From assembly GCF_000426545.1 (NCBI RefSeq), contig NZ_AUFO01000007.1, forward strand, positions 186,001 to 250,000: a DNA stretch of 64,000 nucleotides, read 5' to 3'. The DNA comes from Paenibacillus massiliensis subsp. panacisoli DSM 21345. Lineage in GTDB: Bacteria > Bacillota > Bacilli > Paenibacillales > Paenibacillaceae. Each line of letters begins with the position of its first letter. The first letter of the stretch is position 1. The translations under genes were made by a program, and so were the position numbers. The notes below the pieces were generated by a model. The model made no database searches. It was given only the letters and a program-made list of their open reading frames with translations, and was not told the origin of the DNA. Below are positions 53,765 through 62,425 of this stretch, piece by piece.

Positions 53765-54598
53765 TTACTCCATTGTCCATTCGTCCTCACGCAGGCGAAT
53801 CTTCTGGATTCGTTCTGCCCGGCCCGTCTGATCATTCAGCTCGACGACAACCGCATGGAAGTGCCACTTGCCCGTATCCACCTGGAACCGAACAGGAAGC
53901 TGCGTCTTGAACTTCCGCAGGACAGCCTCTCGTTCCATACCGAGTATGCCTTCCCGCGGTCCTACCATGCCTACATCCGTCATGTAAGCCGTGCCTTGCG
54001 GCAGAATGATGTCATCATTACTCTGAACATGGGTATGAGTTCCAACGACGATAGAGGCTCTACCGTCCAAGTGCCAGCCCATAGCGATCTTCTCGGAGGT
54101 TGCTTCTGCATGGAAGTCCACCAGAATATGCTTCACCTTCTTGCGCATGCTGTCTACAATATCATCCGCAGCCCGGAATGGACAATCGATCGGGGGGAGA
54201 AAGGTTCTCCCTTGCAAGTTGACGATACCCAGCTCCTTACCGTTCGCCTTGATGATGGTATGTCCACGTCCCGGAGTATCTGGCGGAAAATTCGCTGGGC
54301 GAATCATACGCGGCTCATCATCAATGAAATCGAAAATTTCTTTGTTATCCCACGTATGATTCCCCATTGTAATGCCATGCACGCCCAGATCAAGCAGGTC
54401 TTTTACGATCGCAGCCGTAATTCCTCTACCCGAAGCTGCATTTTCTCCATTTGCAATGATGATGTGGGGGTTATGCTTACGCTTGAGCTCTGGCAGATTG
54501 TGCTGTATAGCTTTTCTGCCGACACTCCCGACAATATCGCCAATAAATAAAACCTTGATATGAATTCCTCCTAAATTACCGTGCTCTACCTTTAGCAT
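53765..54598 (-). CDS. ymdB: YmdB family metallophosphoesterase
   Basis: TIGR00282-type phosphodiesterase. Metal motifs: FIGDIVGS, NGENAASG, GNHTWDN, DFHAEATSEK and GTHTHVQ. Hydrolyses 2',3'-cyclic nucleotides and affects biofilm and motility choices in B. subtilis. The only canonical in-frame start is ATG 54598, which adds 13 residues and has no good ribosome site. An AGGAGG at 54567-54572 instead points to an ATC codon at 54559, which gives 264 residues and aligns with the normal IKVLFIGD start. Confidence 0.88.
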   Translation of the reverse strand: MLKVEHGNLGGIHIKVLFIGDIVGSVGRKAIQHNLPELKRKHNPHIIIANGENAASGRGITAAIVKDLLDLGVHGITMGNHTWDNKEIFDFIDDEPRMIRPANFPPDTPGRGHTIIKANGKELGIVNLQGRTFLPPIDCPFRAADDIVDSMRKKVKHILVDFHAEATSEKIAMGWHLDGRASIVVGTHTHVQSNDDIILPQGTAYMTDVGMVGPREGILGMEREAVLRKFKTQLPVRFQVDTGKWHFHAVVVELNDQTGRAERIQKIRLREDEWTME

Positions 54599-54735
54599 AA
54601 TACACTCTACCCGATATTACAAAAAGGCTGCTCGTTTGTACATCGGGTCAAGCCATATCATGATATTGAGTGATTAACTGGGTTGCCAAATGGCTCCTTT
54701 GCTTTCTTAAGTCTTACAGCATTCTATAAACTGAA

Positions 54736-54770
54736 TGAAAAATGGCCCCTTCGCAGGTGGCCACTTTTCA
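54736..54770 (-). terminator. Terminator after rny
   Basis: TGAAAAATGGCC (54736-54747) pairs with GGCCACTTTTCA (54759-54770), one mismatch, A/T-rich outer part. Lies between rny and ymdB. Confidence 0.6.
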
Positions 54771-54818
54771 TTGATCATTCTATTGTGTATGCACAACCGA
54801 TATACCTAAGCGGTACAT

Positions 54819-56366
54819 CTACTTCGCATACTCGACAGCTCGCGTCTCCCTAATGACAGTTACCTTGATGTGTCCAGGATAATCAAGCTCGTTCTCGATC
54901 GTTTTCGTAATATCGCGTGCCAAGCGGAAAGCATCTGCATCATCGATCTTCTCAGGCTGCACCATGACGCGAATTTCGCGTCCGGCTTGAATCGCATAGG
55001 ATTTCTCTACACCCTCGAAGGATTCCGATATCGCTTCCAGCTTTTCCAGACGCTTGATGTAAGTCTCCAGCGTCTCTCTGCGAGCTCCTGGTCTAGCTGC
55101 TGATAATGCATCTGCAGCTCCTACCAGCATTGCAATTACAGAGGTCGCCTCGCAATCGCCGTGGTGAGAAGCAATACTGTTAATGACAACAGGATGCTCC
55201 TTGTATTTCTTCGCCAGCTCCACGCCAATTTCGACGTGTGATCCTTCCACTTCATGATCCAGCGCTTTACCAATGTCATGCAGCAAGCCTGCGCGCCGTG
55301 CCAAAACTACATCTTCACCCAGTTCTCCAGCCATGAGTCCAGCCAGATAAGCAACTTCCATGGAATGCTTCAGTACATTTTGACCATAGCTGGTACGGAA
55401 TTTGAGTCGACCCAGTATCTTGATGAGATCCGGGTGCAGACCGTGTACGCCCACTTCAAAGGTAGCTTGCTCTCCATATTCACGGATACGCTCATCTACT
55501 TCGCGACGGGATTTCTCTACCATCTCTTCAATCCGTGCTGGGTGAATTCGGCCATCTGCCACTAGCTTCTCTAGAGCAGTACGAGCGATTTCACGACGGA
55601 TCGGATCGAAGCCGGACAAGATAACAGCTTCCGGTGTATCATCGATAATGAGATCAATCCCTGTCAGGGTCTCCAGTGCACGGATATTACGACCTTCACG
55701 TCCAATAATCCGGCCCTTCATTTCCTCGTTAGGCAGAGTTACTACAGATACCGTAGTCTCAGCCACGTGATCGGCGGCACAGCGTTGGATCGCTAGCGTA
55801 ATGATTTCACGGGATTTCTTATCCGCTTCCTCCTTCGCTTGTTGCTCGATATCCTTGATCATCTGAGCCGTCTCGTGTCGAACCTCCTGCTCTACATTAG
55901 AGAGGATAATACTTCTTGCATCTTCCATAGTCAGATTGGAGATACGCTCCAGTTCCGTAACCTGACTCTTGTAGATCGATTCAATTTGTTGCTGGGTTTC
56001 ATCAATTCGTTTCTCTTTGTTAGCCACTTGTTCTTCTTTACGTTCCAGCGATTCTATTTTTTTATCCAGTGACTCTTCCTTTTGCAGCAATCGTCGTTCC
56101 TGCCGTTGAATTTCATTCCGACGTTCACGAGTTTCTTTTTCAGCCTCGTTACGGATGCGGTGGACTTCGTCCTTCGCTTCCAGTACCGTTTCTTTTTTCA
56201 GTGCCTCTGCCTCTTTTTTAGCGTTTTCTACAATTTGAGCGGCAGCGTGTTCTGCACTGGAAATCTTAGCTTCTGCAAGAGATTTCCGAATAAAATAACC
56301 GATCACGAACCCAAAGAATAATGCGGCTACAACGAGAATGATCGACAAGATCGTAGTAGGATCCAT
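54819..56366 (-). CDS. rny: Ribonuclease Y
   Basis: 515 residues. N-terminal membrane helix (about 5-25), a long coiled coil (to about 205), a KH domain with [13 protein letters not shown], and an HD domain with [12 protein letters not shown]. Membrane-anchored endoribonuclease that starts mRNA decay. GAGGAGGTGAACAGT precedes the ATG at 56366. The upstream region carries two palindromes (56479-56508). Confidence 0.95.
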   Translation of the reverse strand: MDPTTILSIILVVAALFFGFVIGYFIRKSLAEAKISSAEHAAAQIVENAKKEAEALKKETVLEAKDEVHRIRNEAEKETRERRNEIQRQERRLLQKEESLDKKIESLERKEEQVANKEKRIDETQQQIESIYKSQVTELERISNLTMEDARSIILSNVEQEVRHETAQMIKDIEQQAKEEADKKSREIITLAIQRCAADHVAETTVSVVTLPNEEMKGRIIGREGRNIRALETLTGIDLIIDDTPEAVILSGFDPIRREIARTALEKLVADGRIHPARIEEMVEKSRREVDERIREYGEQATFEVGVHGLHPDLIKILGRLKFRTSYGQNVLKHSMEVAYLAGLMAGELGEDVVLARRAGLLHDIGKALDHEVEGSHVEIGVELAKKYKEHPVVINSIASHHGDCEATSVIAMLVGAADALSAARPGARRETLETYIKRLEKLEAISESFEGVEKSYAIQAGREIRVMVQPEKIDDADAFRLARDITKTIENELDYPGHIKVTVIRETRAVEYAK

Positions 56367-56478
56367 ACTGTTCACCTCCTCGTTGGTTCCTCCAAGGCAT
56401 TCCTTGGGATTTGCAGTTGTCAGTTTTGCTCATCAATCATTAAGCAAGAATAACGGCGGCATGCCGTTTCATTTCAGA

Positions 56479-56508
56479 TGTACACGTGTACAGATGTCCA
56501 CTTGTACA
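56479..56508. promoter_or_regulatory. Tandem palindromes upstream of rny
   Basis: TGTACACGTGTACA (56479-56492) is a perfect 14-bp palindrome. TGTCCACTTGTACA (56495-56508) repeats it with two mismatches at a 16-bp period. Looks like a double operator about 115 bp upstream of the rny start. Regulator unknown. Confidence 0.5.
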
Positions 56509-56701
56509 GGACCGCTCCAGCGGCATCACTTATGAATAGCAGTGAATCAGACCGTCGTGACACTTTTTTGGAAGGAAAAAGCGATCATCTGGCAGTACAG
56601 ATTCATGTCCATTTTATTATTTGGCAATTGTCATTGTCAAGAGAATGACATATTGAATCACATGTCAATGATTTATAGACTCAGCCAAAAGCATAGACTC
56701 G
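56509..56701. other. Rest of the recX-rny intergenic region
   Basis: No gene. TGACAT and ATGTCA at 56647-56668 form another inverted repeat (TGACATATTGAATCACATGT and following CA). Nothing else supported. Confidence 0.3.
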
Positions 56702-57532
56702 TCATACTCCATCATACTCATCCTCATCAAGGCTGGCTTCTTCATGCTCCAATATTTGCTTGAGCACTCCCCTCACCATTTCACCGGAAAACCCACGCCG
56801 CAGTAGATAAGCATACGTCTTGTTCCTTCTGTCCCGCAAGTCACCACGAGTCTGCTTCCATTTCTTCATACCGGCTGCAACAGCACTGTCCAGCTCCAGC
56901 TCATCCTCGACCTCGGCTAACGCCTCTGCAATGGTGTGCTTCGCAATTCCCTTTTGCTGCAGCTCCTGCCGCACCCATAGCTTGCCTTTGTACTGCTGCG
57001 AAATGCGTTGCCGCACCCACTGTCTGGCATATAGCTCATCATCAATCAGCTTTTCGTTGCCAAGCCGTATCAGGATCTCTTCAATGATGTCGGGAGCAAT
57101 ATCCTTTTGCAGCAAACGTTGGGTGATCTCCATTTGAGTTCGAGGCTTGTGTGCCAGTGTCCGAAGTGCATGAATGTAGGCCTGCTGCTTCTCATCGGCG
57201 AGTACAATTTCCTCCAGATCGGCCTTGGTGAATGTAGCGCCCTTGGTCATACGGTATTTGATCATGACATCTTCCAGTACAGACAGGATATGCTGACCAA
57301 AATGGATCATGTATCGTCCCCGATCCCGCCGTTTGCCAGGCTCTACACGGGTGATCTCCAATGTCACTCCTTCAGGCAAGTAGGATATACCGATTAAGTT
57401 CGTGGTTGGCGTAGAGCTGTCACTCGCTTCCAGTCCCTTGAGCTCGTCACCTTCCATTTCGTCCTTGCTGGTATCGTTATTTCTGCCAGGATTTCGTCCC
57501 GTCCCATATCGGTTGGTTCTCTTCCAATTCAT
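56702..57532 (-). CDS. recX: Regulatory protein RecX
   Basis: 276 residues. A Lys/Arg/Asn-rich N-terminal extension (about 45 residues) precedes helical RecX repeats: ALRTLAHKPRTQMEITQRLL, DDELYARQWVRQR, and KTYAYLLRRGF near the end. Binds RecA filaments and limits them. GAGGAGCTTG precedes the ATG. It lies downstream of recA with a terminator between, so it has partly separate expression. Confidence 0.9.
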   Translation of the reverse strand: MNWKRTNRYGTGRNPGRNNDTSKDEMEGDELKGLEASDSSTPTTNLIGISYLPEGVTLEITRVEPGKRRDRGRYMIHFGQHILSVLEDVMIKYRMTKGATFTKADLEEIVLADEKQQAYIHALRTLAHKPRTQMEITQRLLQKDIAPDIIEEILIRLGNEKLIDDELYARQWVRQRISQQYKGKLWVRQELQQKGIAKHTIAEALAEVEDELELDSAVAAGMKKWKQTRGDLRDRRNKTYAYLLRRGFSGEMVRGVLKQILEHEEASLDEDEYDGV

Positions 57533-57597
57533 GAATCAAGCTCCTCACTTCCATCCGTTCCCCTACTTTGCCAGAAAAGCAGTCTACAGATAAAATA

Positions 57598-57623
57598 ATG
57601 CCCTGCAATATCGTGCAGGGCAT
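57598..57623 (-). terminator. Terminator after recA
   Basis: ATGCCCTGCA (57598-57607) pairs perfectly with TGCAGGGCAT (57614-57623), followed on the minus strand by TATTTTAT. Confidence 0.75.
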
Positions 57624-57704
57624 AATGATCATCATATTAAGATTCATTTAAGTTCTTTGGTACCTGAATAATACTAGACAGTGCTTAGGTAGTACAGAGA
57701 AATA

Positions 57705-58766
57705 CTATTCAAGCTCCAGCAGTTCCTGCTCTTCCTTCGCTTCCTGAGCAGCCTGCTCTGCGGAAGGAGGTGCAATGGTTGTGACCAGATTGCTCACTGC
57801 GCGGATCTTTTGCTCAATGGTATCTGCGATAGCAGGGTTCTCTTTCAAGAACTGTTTCGCATTCTCACGGCCTTGTCCAAGACGCTCGCCTTCGTACGAG
57901 TACCAGGCACCGCTCTTGTCGACAATGTCATGCTCCGTGCCCATGTCAATCAAGCTGCCTTCCTTGGAGATCCCTTCTCCATACATAATATCTACCTCAG
58001 CTTGCTTGAAAGGGGGAGCAACCTTGTTCTTTACTACTTTAATACGAGTACGGTTACCCACGATGTCATTACCCATTTTCAAGCTCTCAATACGACGCAC
58101 ATCTAGACGTACAGTCGAGTAGAACTTCAAGGCACGTCCACCTGGAGTTGTCTCCGGATTACCGAACATAACGCCTACCTTCTCACGCAACTGGTTAATG
58201 AAGATCGCAATGGTCTTGGACTTGTTGATAGCACCAGACAACTTACGTAGCGCTTGGGACATCAGACGGGCCTGAAGACCCACGTGAGAGTCTCCCATCT
58301 CCCCTTCAATTTCAGCCTTTGGAACGAGTGCAGCAACGGAGTCTACAACAATGATATCTACAGCTCCACTGCGCACCAGTGCTTCAGCAATTTCCAGTGC
58401 CTGCTCACCAGTGTCGGGTTGGGACAACAGCAACTCATCAATGTTCACGCCCAGCTTGCTAGCATATGAAGGGTCAAGTGCATGCTCTGCATCAATAAAA
58501 GCAGCTTGTCCGCCCGTTCTCTGTACCTCAGCAATCGCATGAAGCGCAACCGTCGTCTTACCTGAAGATTCTGGTCCATATATTTCAATAATCCGTCCTC
58601 TTGGGAACCCGCCAGTTCCCAGAGCGATATCTAATGCAATCGATCCACTGGGAACAGTTTCCACCTGCATGTGGGTAGATTCTCCGAGCTTCATGATTGA
58701 ACCTTTACCAAATTGCTTTTCTATCTGACGGAGCGCCATATCCAGCGCAGCACGACGATCTGACAA
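57705..58766 (-). CDS. recA: Recombinase RecA
   Basis: 353 residues. Walker [23 protein letters not shown], and loop L2 region with [14 protein letters not shown]. Homologous recombination and SOS induction. TTG start after AAGGATGTGAG. A LexA-box-like sequence lies 110 bp upstream. Between cinA and recX as in other Bacillales. Confidence 0.97.
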   Translation of the reverse strand: MSDRRAALDMALRQIEKQFGKGSIMKLGESTHMQVETVPSGSIALDIALGTGGFPRGRIIEIYGPESSGKTTVALHAIAEVQRTGGQAAFIDAEHALDPSYASKLGVNIDELLLSQPDTGEQALEIAEALVRSGAVDIIVVDSVAALVPKAEIEGEMGDSHVGLQARLMSQALRKLSGAINKSKTIAIFINQLREKVGVMFGNPETTPGGRALKFYSTVRLDVRRIESLKMGNDIVGNRTRIKVVKNKVAPPFKQAEVDIMYGEGISKEGSLIDMGTEHDIVDKSGAWYSYEGERLGQGRENAKQFLKENPAIADTIEQKIRAVSNLVTTIAPPSAEQAAQEAKEEQELLELE

Positions 58767-58875
58767 TTAGCTCACATCCTTCATGGTCAGCGTTTGCCTC
58801 GTGACTTCACTCAGCCCAACGCTCTATTTATACATACATCATACCTCGTTTGGAGACGTTTGCCAAGCATTTTTT

Positions 58876-58889
58876 CGAACATACATTCG
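58876..58889. promoter_or_regulatory. SOS box (LexA site) of recA
   Basis: CGAACATACATTCG fits the Bacillus SOS box pattern CGAAC-4N-GTTCG with one mismatch. Located upstream of recA and downstream of the cinA terminator. Confidence 0.7.
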
Positions 58890-58911
58890 TTTTTTTACGT
58901 CCCAAAACAGC

Positions 58912-58944
58912 AAAAGAACCGTCGGCCATTTGACCACGGTTCTT
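58912..58944 (-). terminator. Terminator after cinA
   Basis: AGAACCGT (58915-58922) pairs with ACGGTTCT (58936-58943), with a TTTTG tract on the minus strand. Confidence 0.65.
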
Positions 58945-59100
58945 CCGTCTTTCTCCATTATAGCATTGTCCTGCCTCCAAAACAACGGCCCAGCACTGGC
59001 AAAATAGGTCACCTACCCCCAGCTCTCGCGCCCAGCTGCCGCTAATGTCACAAGCAGTTGCTACTCTGAATATGGGATCAGACAGCATATCAGAGACCAC

Positions 59101-60366
59101 TCATGCCCCCTGATTCGCCACCAGGCATCTCCAGAGTCGATATAGAATGGACTTCACCGACCGCAGACGAATCGTCTCCCGGTTACCGTTCAGCCTCAAC
59201 TCATAGATCTGCGTTTCCTGTTCTCGCTGTGCAATGGCAATATACACCAGACCTACTGGCTTATTCTCGGAAAATGCCGGTCCAGCGACACCGGTAATCG
59301 ACAAGCCATAATCACTATCCGTAATCATCCGGACTTGCTCAGCCAGTACCTGGGCCACCTCTCGGCTGACTGCTCCAGGACTGTTCTCACCCTCCAGATA
59401 ATGATGCGGCACGTTCAGGAGCTTCTCCTTCATCTCATTGGAGTAGCATACTATGCCACCCTTCAGGACAGAGCCGCTCCCTGGTACAGAGGTAATATGC
59501 TCCATCAGCATCCCGCCAGTGCAGCTCTCTGCTGCACTCAACGTCAAGCCCTCTCTGATCATCCAGTCGACCAGTGTCTTCTCCAGCGGTACATCCTCAC
59601 TCGCATACAGATGCTCAGCCAAGCGCTGCTGAATCTGTACCTCAGTCGAGCTCAACCGGACCATAGCCTCACTTTCGCTTGAAGCCTTGGTGGATAGGCG
59701 AATTGTCACCTCTCCCTCCTTGGCATAGGGAGCAATTGTAGGGTCCGTCTGACTGTCAATGAGATCAAGTAGCTTGGTCTCTAGTGCCGACTCACCAATA
59801 CCAGCGAACTTGAGCATTTTGGAGTACAGGGCCAACTGCTCACCCTGCAATGCATGCTGCATCAGCCAAGGACGCGCTTCCGTCTCGAACATGGGAATCA
59901 ACTCTTTGGGAGGTCCAGGCAGTACTATATAATACTTTCCATCCTGCTCCAGGCCATTCCCCACAGCAAGTCCTGTCTCATTCGCCAGAGGCGTCGCTCC
60001 TCCCAAGGTAAGTGCCTGACGGCGGTTATTGTCAGTCATCTCGACACCACGATTACGGAAGAAGCCTTCAATCTTGTCCATCGACAGTCGATCCTCATGA
60101 AGCTCCCGTCCAAGCACAGCAGCCAGCGCATCCTTGGTCAGATCGTCCTGCGTCGGGCCCAGACCGCCAGTCAACAGCACCACATCAGCCCGTCCACTAG
60201 CAAGGCGAATGGCCTCCTGCAAGCGGCTCATATTATCGCCTACTACGGTCTGGAAATACACATCAATTCCGATTGCTGCCAGCTCCTGTGACAAATACTG
60301 CGCATTCGTGTTCACAATTTGACCGAGCAGCAGCTCCGTACCTACTGCAATGATTTCTGCTCTCAT
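59101..60366 (-). CDS. cinA: CinA family protein (nicotinamide-nucleotide amidase domain)
   Basis: 421 residues. N-terminal MoCF-like domain (EIIAVGTELLLGQIVNTNAQ, VVLLTGGLGPTQDDLT) and C-terminal amidase domain (LSAAESCTGGMLMEHI, GISITG-like SITGVAGPAF). Active-site Ser/Thr region in the CTGG loop. Recycles NMN to NaMN in some bacteria and is linked to competence. GGAGGGCGAG precedes the ATG. Upstream neighbour of recA. Confidence 0.93.
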   Translation of the reverse strand: MRAEIIAVGTELLLGQIVNTNAQYLSQELAAIGIDVYFQTVVGDNMSRLQEAIRLASGRADVVLLTGGLGPTQDDLTKDALAAVLGRELHEDRLSMDKIEGFFRNRGVEMTDNNRRQALTLGGATPLANETGLAVGNGLEQDGKYYIVLPGPPKELIPMFETEARPWLMQHALQGEQLALYSKMLKFAGIGESALETKLLDLIDSQTDPTIAPYAKEGEVTIRLSTKASSESEAMVRLSSTEVQIQQRLAEHLYASEDVPLEKTLVDWMIREGLTLSAAESCTGGMLMEHITSVPGSGSVLKGGIVCYSNEMKEKLLNVPHHYLEGENSPGAVSREVAQVLAEQVRMITDSDYGLSITGVAGPAFSENKPVGLVYIAIAQREQETQIYELRLNGNRETIRLRSVKSILYRLWRCLVANQGA

Positions 60367-60445
60367 ATTCTCGCCCTCCGTTAGTTCTTGCCCTAATTAT
60401 GCGATTACTAGGTACAATACATGGATCACTGCACCATCTGAAATG

Positions 60446-60472
60446 AAAAAGCAATAGGTAGCGCCCTATTGC
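60446..60472 (-). terminator. Terminator after pgsA
   Basis: GCAATAGG (60451-60458) pairs with CCTATTGC (60465-60472), followed by TTTTTC on the minus strand. A second, mismatched stem lies at 60558-60585. Confidence 0.7.
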
Positions 60473-60594
60473 AATTTATTTAACGCCTACTTATCAGGAT
60501 TGACACACTTACGAATGAAGCTATAACTTACAGTTCAGTCTTCAGCTATAAGGAGCAGAATGACCCGGGATCGCCCGAGTCATTCATACACCGT

Positions 60595-61182
60595 CTACAC
60601 ATTGGAAGAACGGATTAAATGCATGTTCTTCGCGAAATAGTCATAGCCCGAATACAATGTCACGATCGCTGCAGCCCACACCGCAATCTGATCGAACGGG
60701 ATACCGAAAAATATAAAAGGGAAGTTGTTAATTAGCAGGGCGACAATGGCTACGATCTGTATGATTGTCTTCAATTTACCCCAGTTGCTGGCTGCTACGA
60801 CAGAGCCATCCAGCAAAGCAATCTGGCGCAAGCCCGTTACAGCGAATTCGCGGCTGATAATAATGACTGCAATCCAAGAATCCATCTTCCCCAGCTCAAC
60901 CAGCGAGATGAAAATGGCTGTAACCAGCAGCTTATCAGCGAGCGGATCCAGCAGTTTGCCCAGATTAGTCACCATGTTATGCTTGCGAGCCAGGTAGCCA
61001 TCAATGCCATCCGTGCTAGCCGCAATAATGAAGATTAGGGCTGCCATCAACTGATTAAATGGAAGATGAAATGTTCCCCAGCGAATCGGGTCCGGGTAAA
61101 ATTCAAAATCCACAAGAAGGCATACCATCATTACCGGAATGAGGCCTATGCGCGCCAATGTAATTTTGTTGGGTAAATTCAC
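60595..61182 (-). CDS. pgsA: CDP-diacylglycerol-glycerol-3-phosphate 3-phosphatidyltransferase
   Basis: 195 residues, four to five membrane helices. The CDP-alcohol motif reads DGIDGYLARKHNMVTNLGKL followed by LDPLAD, with all Asp residues present. Makes phosphatidylglycerol phosphate. The GTG at 61182 (NLPNKITLARI) is set by GGGGAGAG upstream; an ATG 27 bp earlier is rejected. Confidence 0.95.
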   Translation of the reverse strand: MNLPNKITLARIGLIPVMMVCLLVDFEFYPDPIRWGTFHLPFNQLMAALIFIIAASTDGIDGYLARKHNMVTNLGKLLDPLADKLLVTAIFISLVELGKMDSWIAVIIISREFAVTGLRQIALLDGSVVAASNWGKLKTIIQIVAIVALLINNFPFIFFGIPFDQIAVWAAAIVTLYSGYDYFAKNMHLIRSSNV

Positions 61183-61303
61183 AATACACTCTCCCCTATA
61201 TTCTTTCATCTAATTTCTAATTATGTACAGAAAGCTACCTCTACTATTCTGAAGAAGTATCATGCTATCCGCTATTCAGTATAATACACGCCCGAAATGC
61301 ATG

Positions 61304-62236
61304 TCAAAGACGCTTCCCCCCAGCATTTGGGCGATTTCCCTCCCGTGCAGTCTCCTGGAACCTCCCACGGAAGCTACTGGGTGATTCACTCGTCCAGCGC
61401 TTGAACTGGCGGCTGAAATGGGCAATGCTCTGATAGCCCAGCCTACGCGACACTTGCTCCACGGTGAGCTCCGGGTCCATTAGGAGCAGCTTGGACTTCT
61501 TGAGCATCAGCATAGTCATGTACTGCCGTGGAGATAGTCCGTACACACGATTGAACATTCGATTAATTGCGGACGTACTGTAGCCAACCTCGGAAGCAAT
61601 CCGTGTAATGGTCTCTGTCTCGCGGTATGCACCGTTAACGGACGTATGATCCTCGACGGATCGTTCGATTCGCTCCGCAACACGTGCTGCAGCTTGTGTC
61701 ATGCGTATATGCCCTGCCCCAATCGCCTGCACAGAGAGCGAGCCGCTAAGCGCAGCAAACAGTTCAAAGAGAGCAGACAACACGTTCATGCGCACCTCCA
61801 GGCTAGGCGTAGGGGCAACTTGTGTCAGTTCGATCAGCTTGTCCAGCGCAGGGCGAATTGCTGTAGCAAGCTCACTCGAGGCTGCATGGAAGCAATGAGG
61901 ATTGCGGTTGAGCAATTCACGAAAGGATACATCATCTACATCAAAATGAAGACAATAGTAAGTCATATCATGCCCCTCAGCGACACGACTCTCGTGCTCA
62001 TCATCGGGCCGAAGCAGCAGCAAATCCCCAGGCCCTTGTACATACCTTTGACGATTCACAACGCTCTCCTGCATTCCCGACAGTACCAGGTTAACCTCGA
62101 ACAGCGGGTGTCTGTGACTTTCGTATGTCCATTGCTTCTCTACTGTTCGTATATGGGCCCCAAACACGCGAAATGTGGAATCCATGTCCGGCAGCATACG
62201 TTCTGATCTTGTATATCTTTCATTGATCTGTCCCAT
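61304..62236 (-). CDS. AraC family regulator, sugar-binding type
   Basis: 310 residues. N-terminal cupin-like domain with HPLFEVNLVLSG and HYCLHFD-type pattern (YYCLHFDVDD). C-terminal double HTH: ITRIASEVGYSTSAINRMFN and VEQVSRRLGYQSIAHFSRQF. The start at 62236 is 9 nt from GGAGGGG. Divergent from xynB, so probably controls xylosidase expression in response to a pentose. Confidence 0.85.
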   Translation of the reverse strand: MGQINERYTRSERMLPDMDSTFRVFGAHIRTVEKQWTYESHRHPLFEVNLVLSGMQESVVNRQRYVQGPGDLLLLRPDDEHESRVAEGHDMTYYCLHFDVDDVSFRELLNRNPHCFHAASSELATAIRPALDKLIELTQVAPTPSLEVRMNVLSALFELFAALSGSLSVQAIGAGHIRMTQAAARVAERIERSVEDHTSVNGAYRETETITRIASEVGYSTSAINRMFNRVYGLSPRQYMTMLMLKKSKLLLMDPELTVEQVSRRLGYQSIAHFSRQFKRWTSESPSSFRGRFQETAREGNRPNAGGKRL

Positions 62237-62425
62237 TTCCCTTGACCCCTCCGGTACAGTTATCTTCTGAACCACCTTGATCGTTTTGGATAAACATGAA
62301 CCCGCTATGGATATATATAGCGTGGACTCTCATTGCTATGATAACATTACCGACCTATTCTTTTAAAGTTACAGAATGGGTAAATTATACGTCTTATTTA
62401 TTTCATAACAAGGAGTGTATAATCT

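Noticed and set aside
53855..54550. 231-codon plus-strand open frame antisense to ymdB
   Set aside because: Shadow of ymdB; no start signal and no protein-like motifs.
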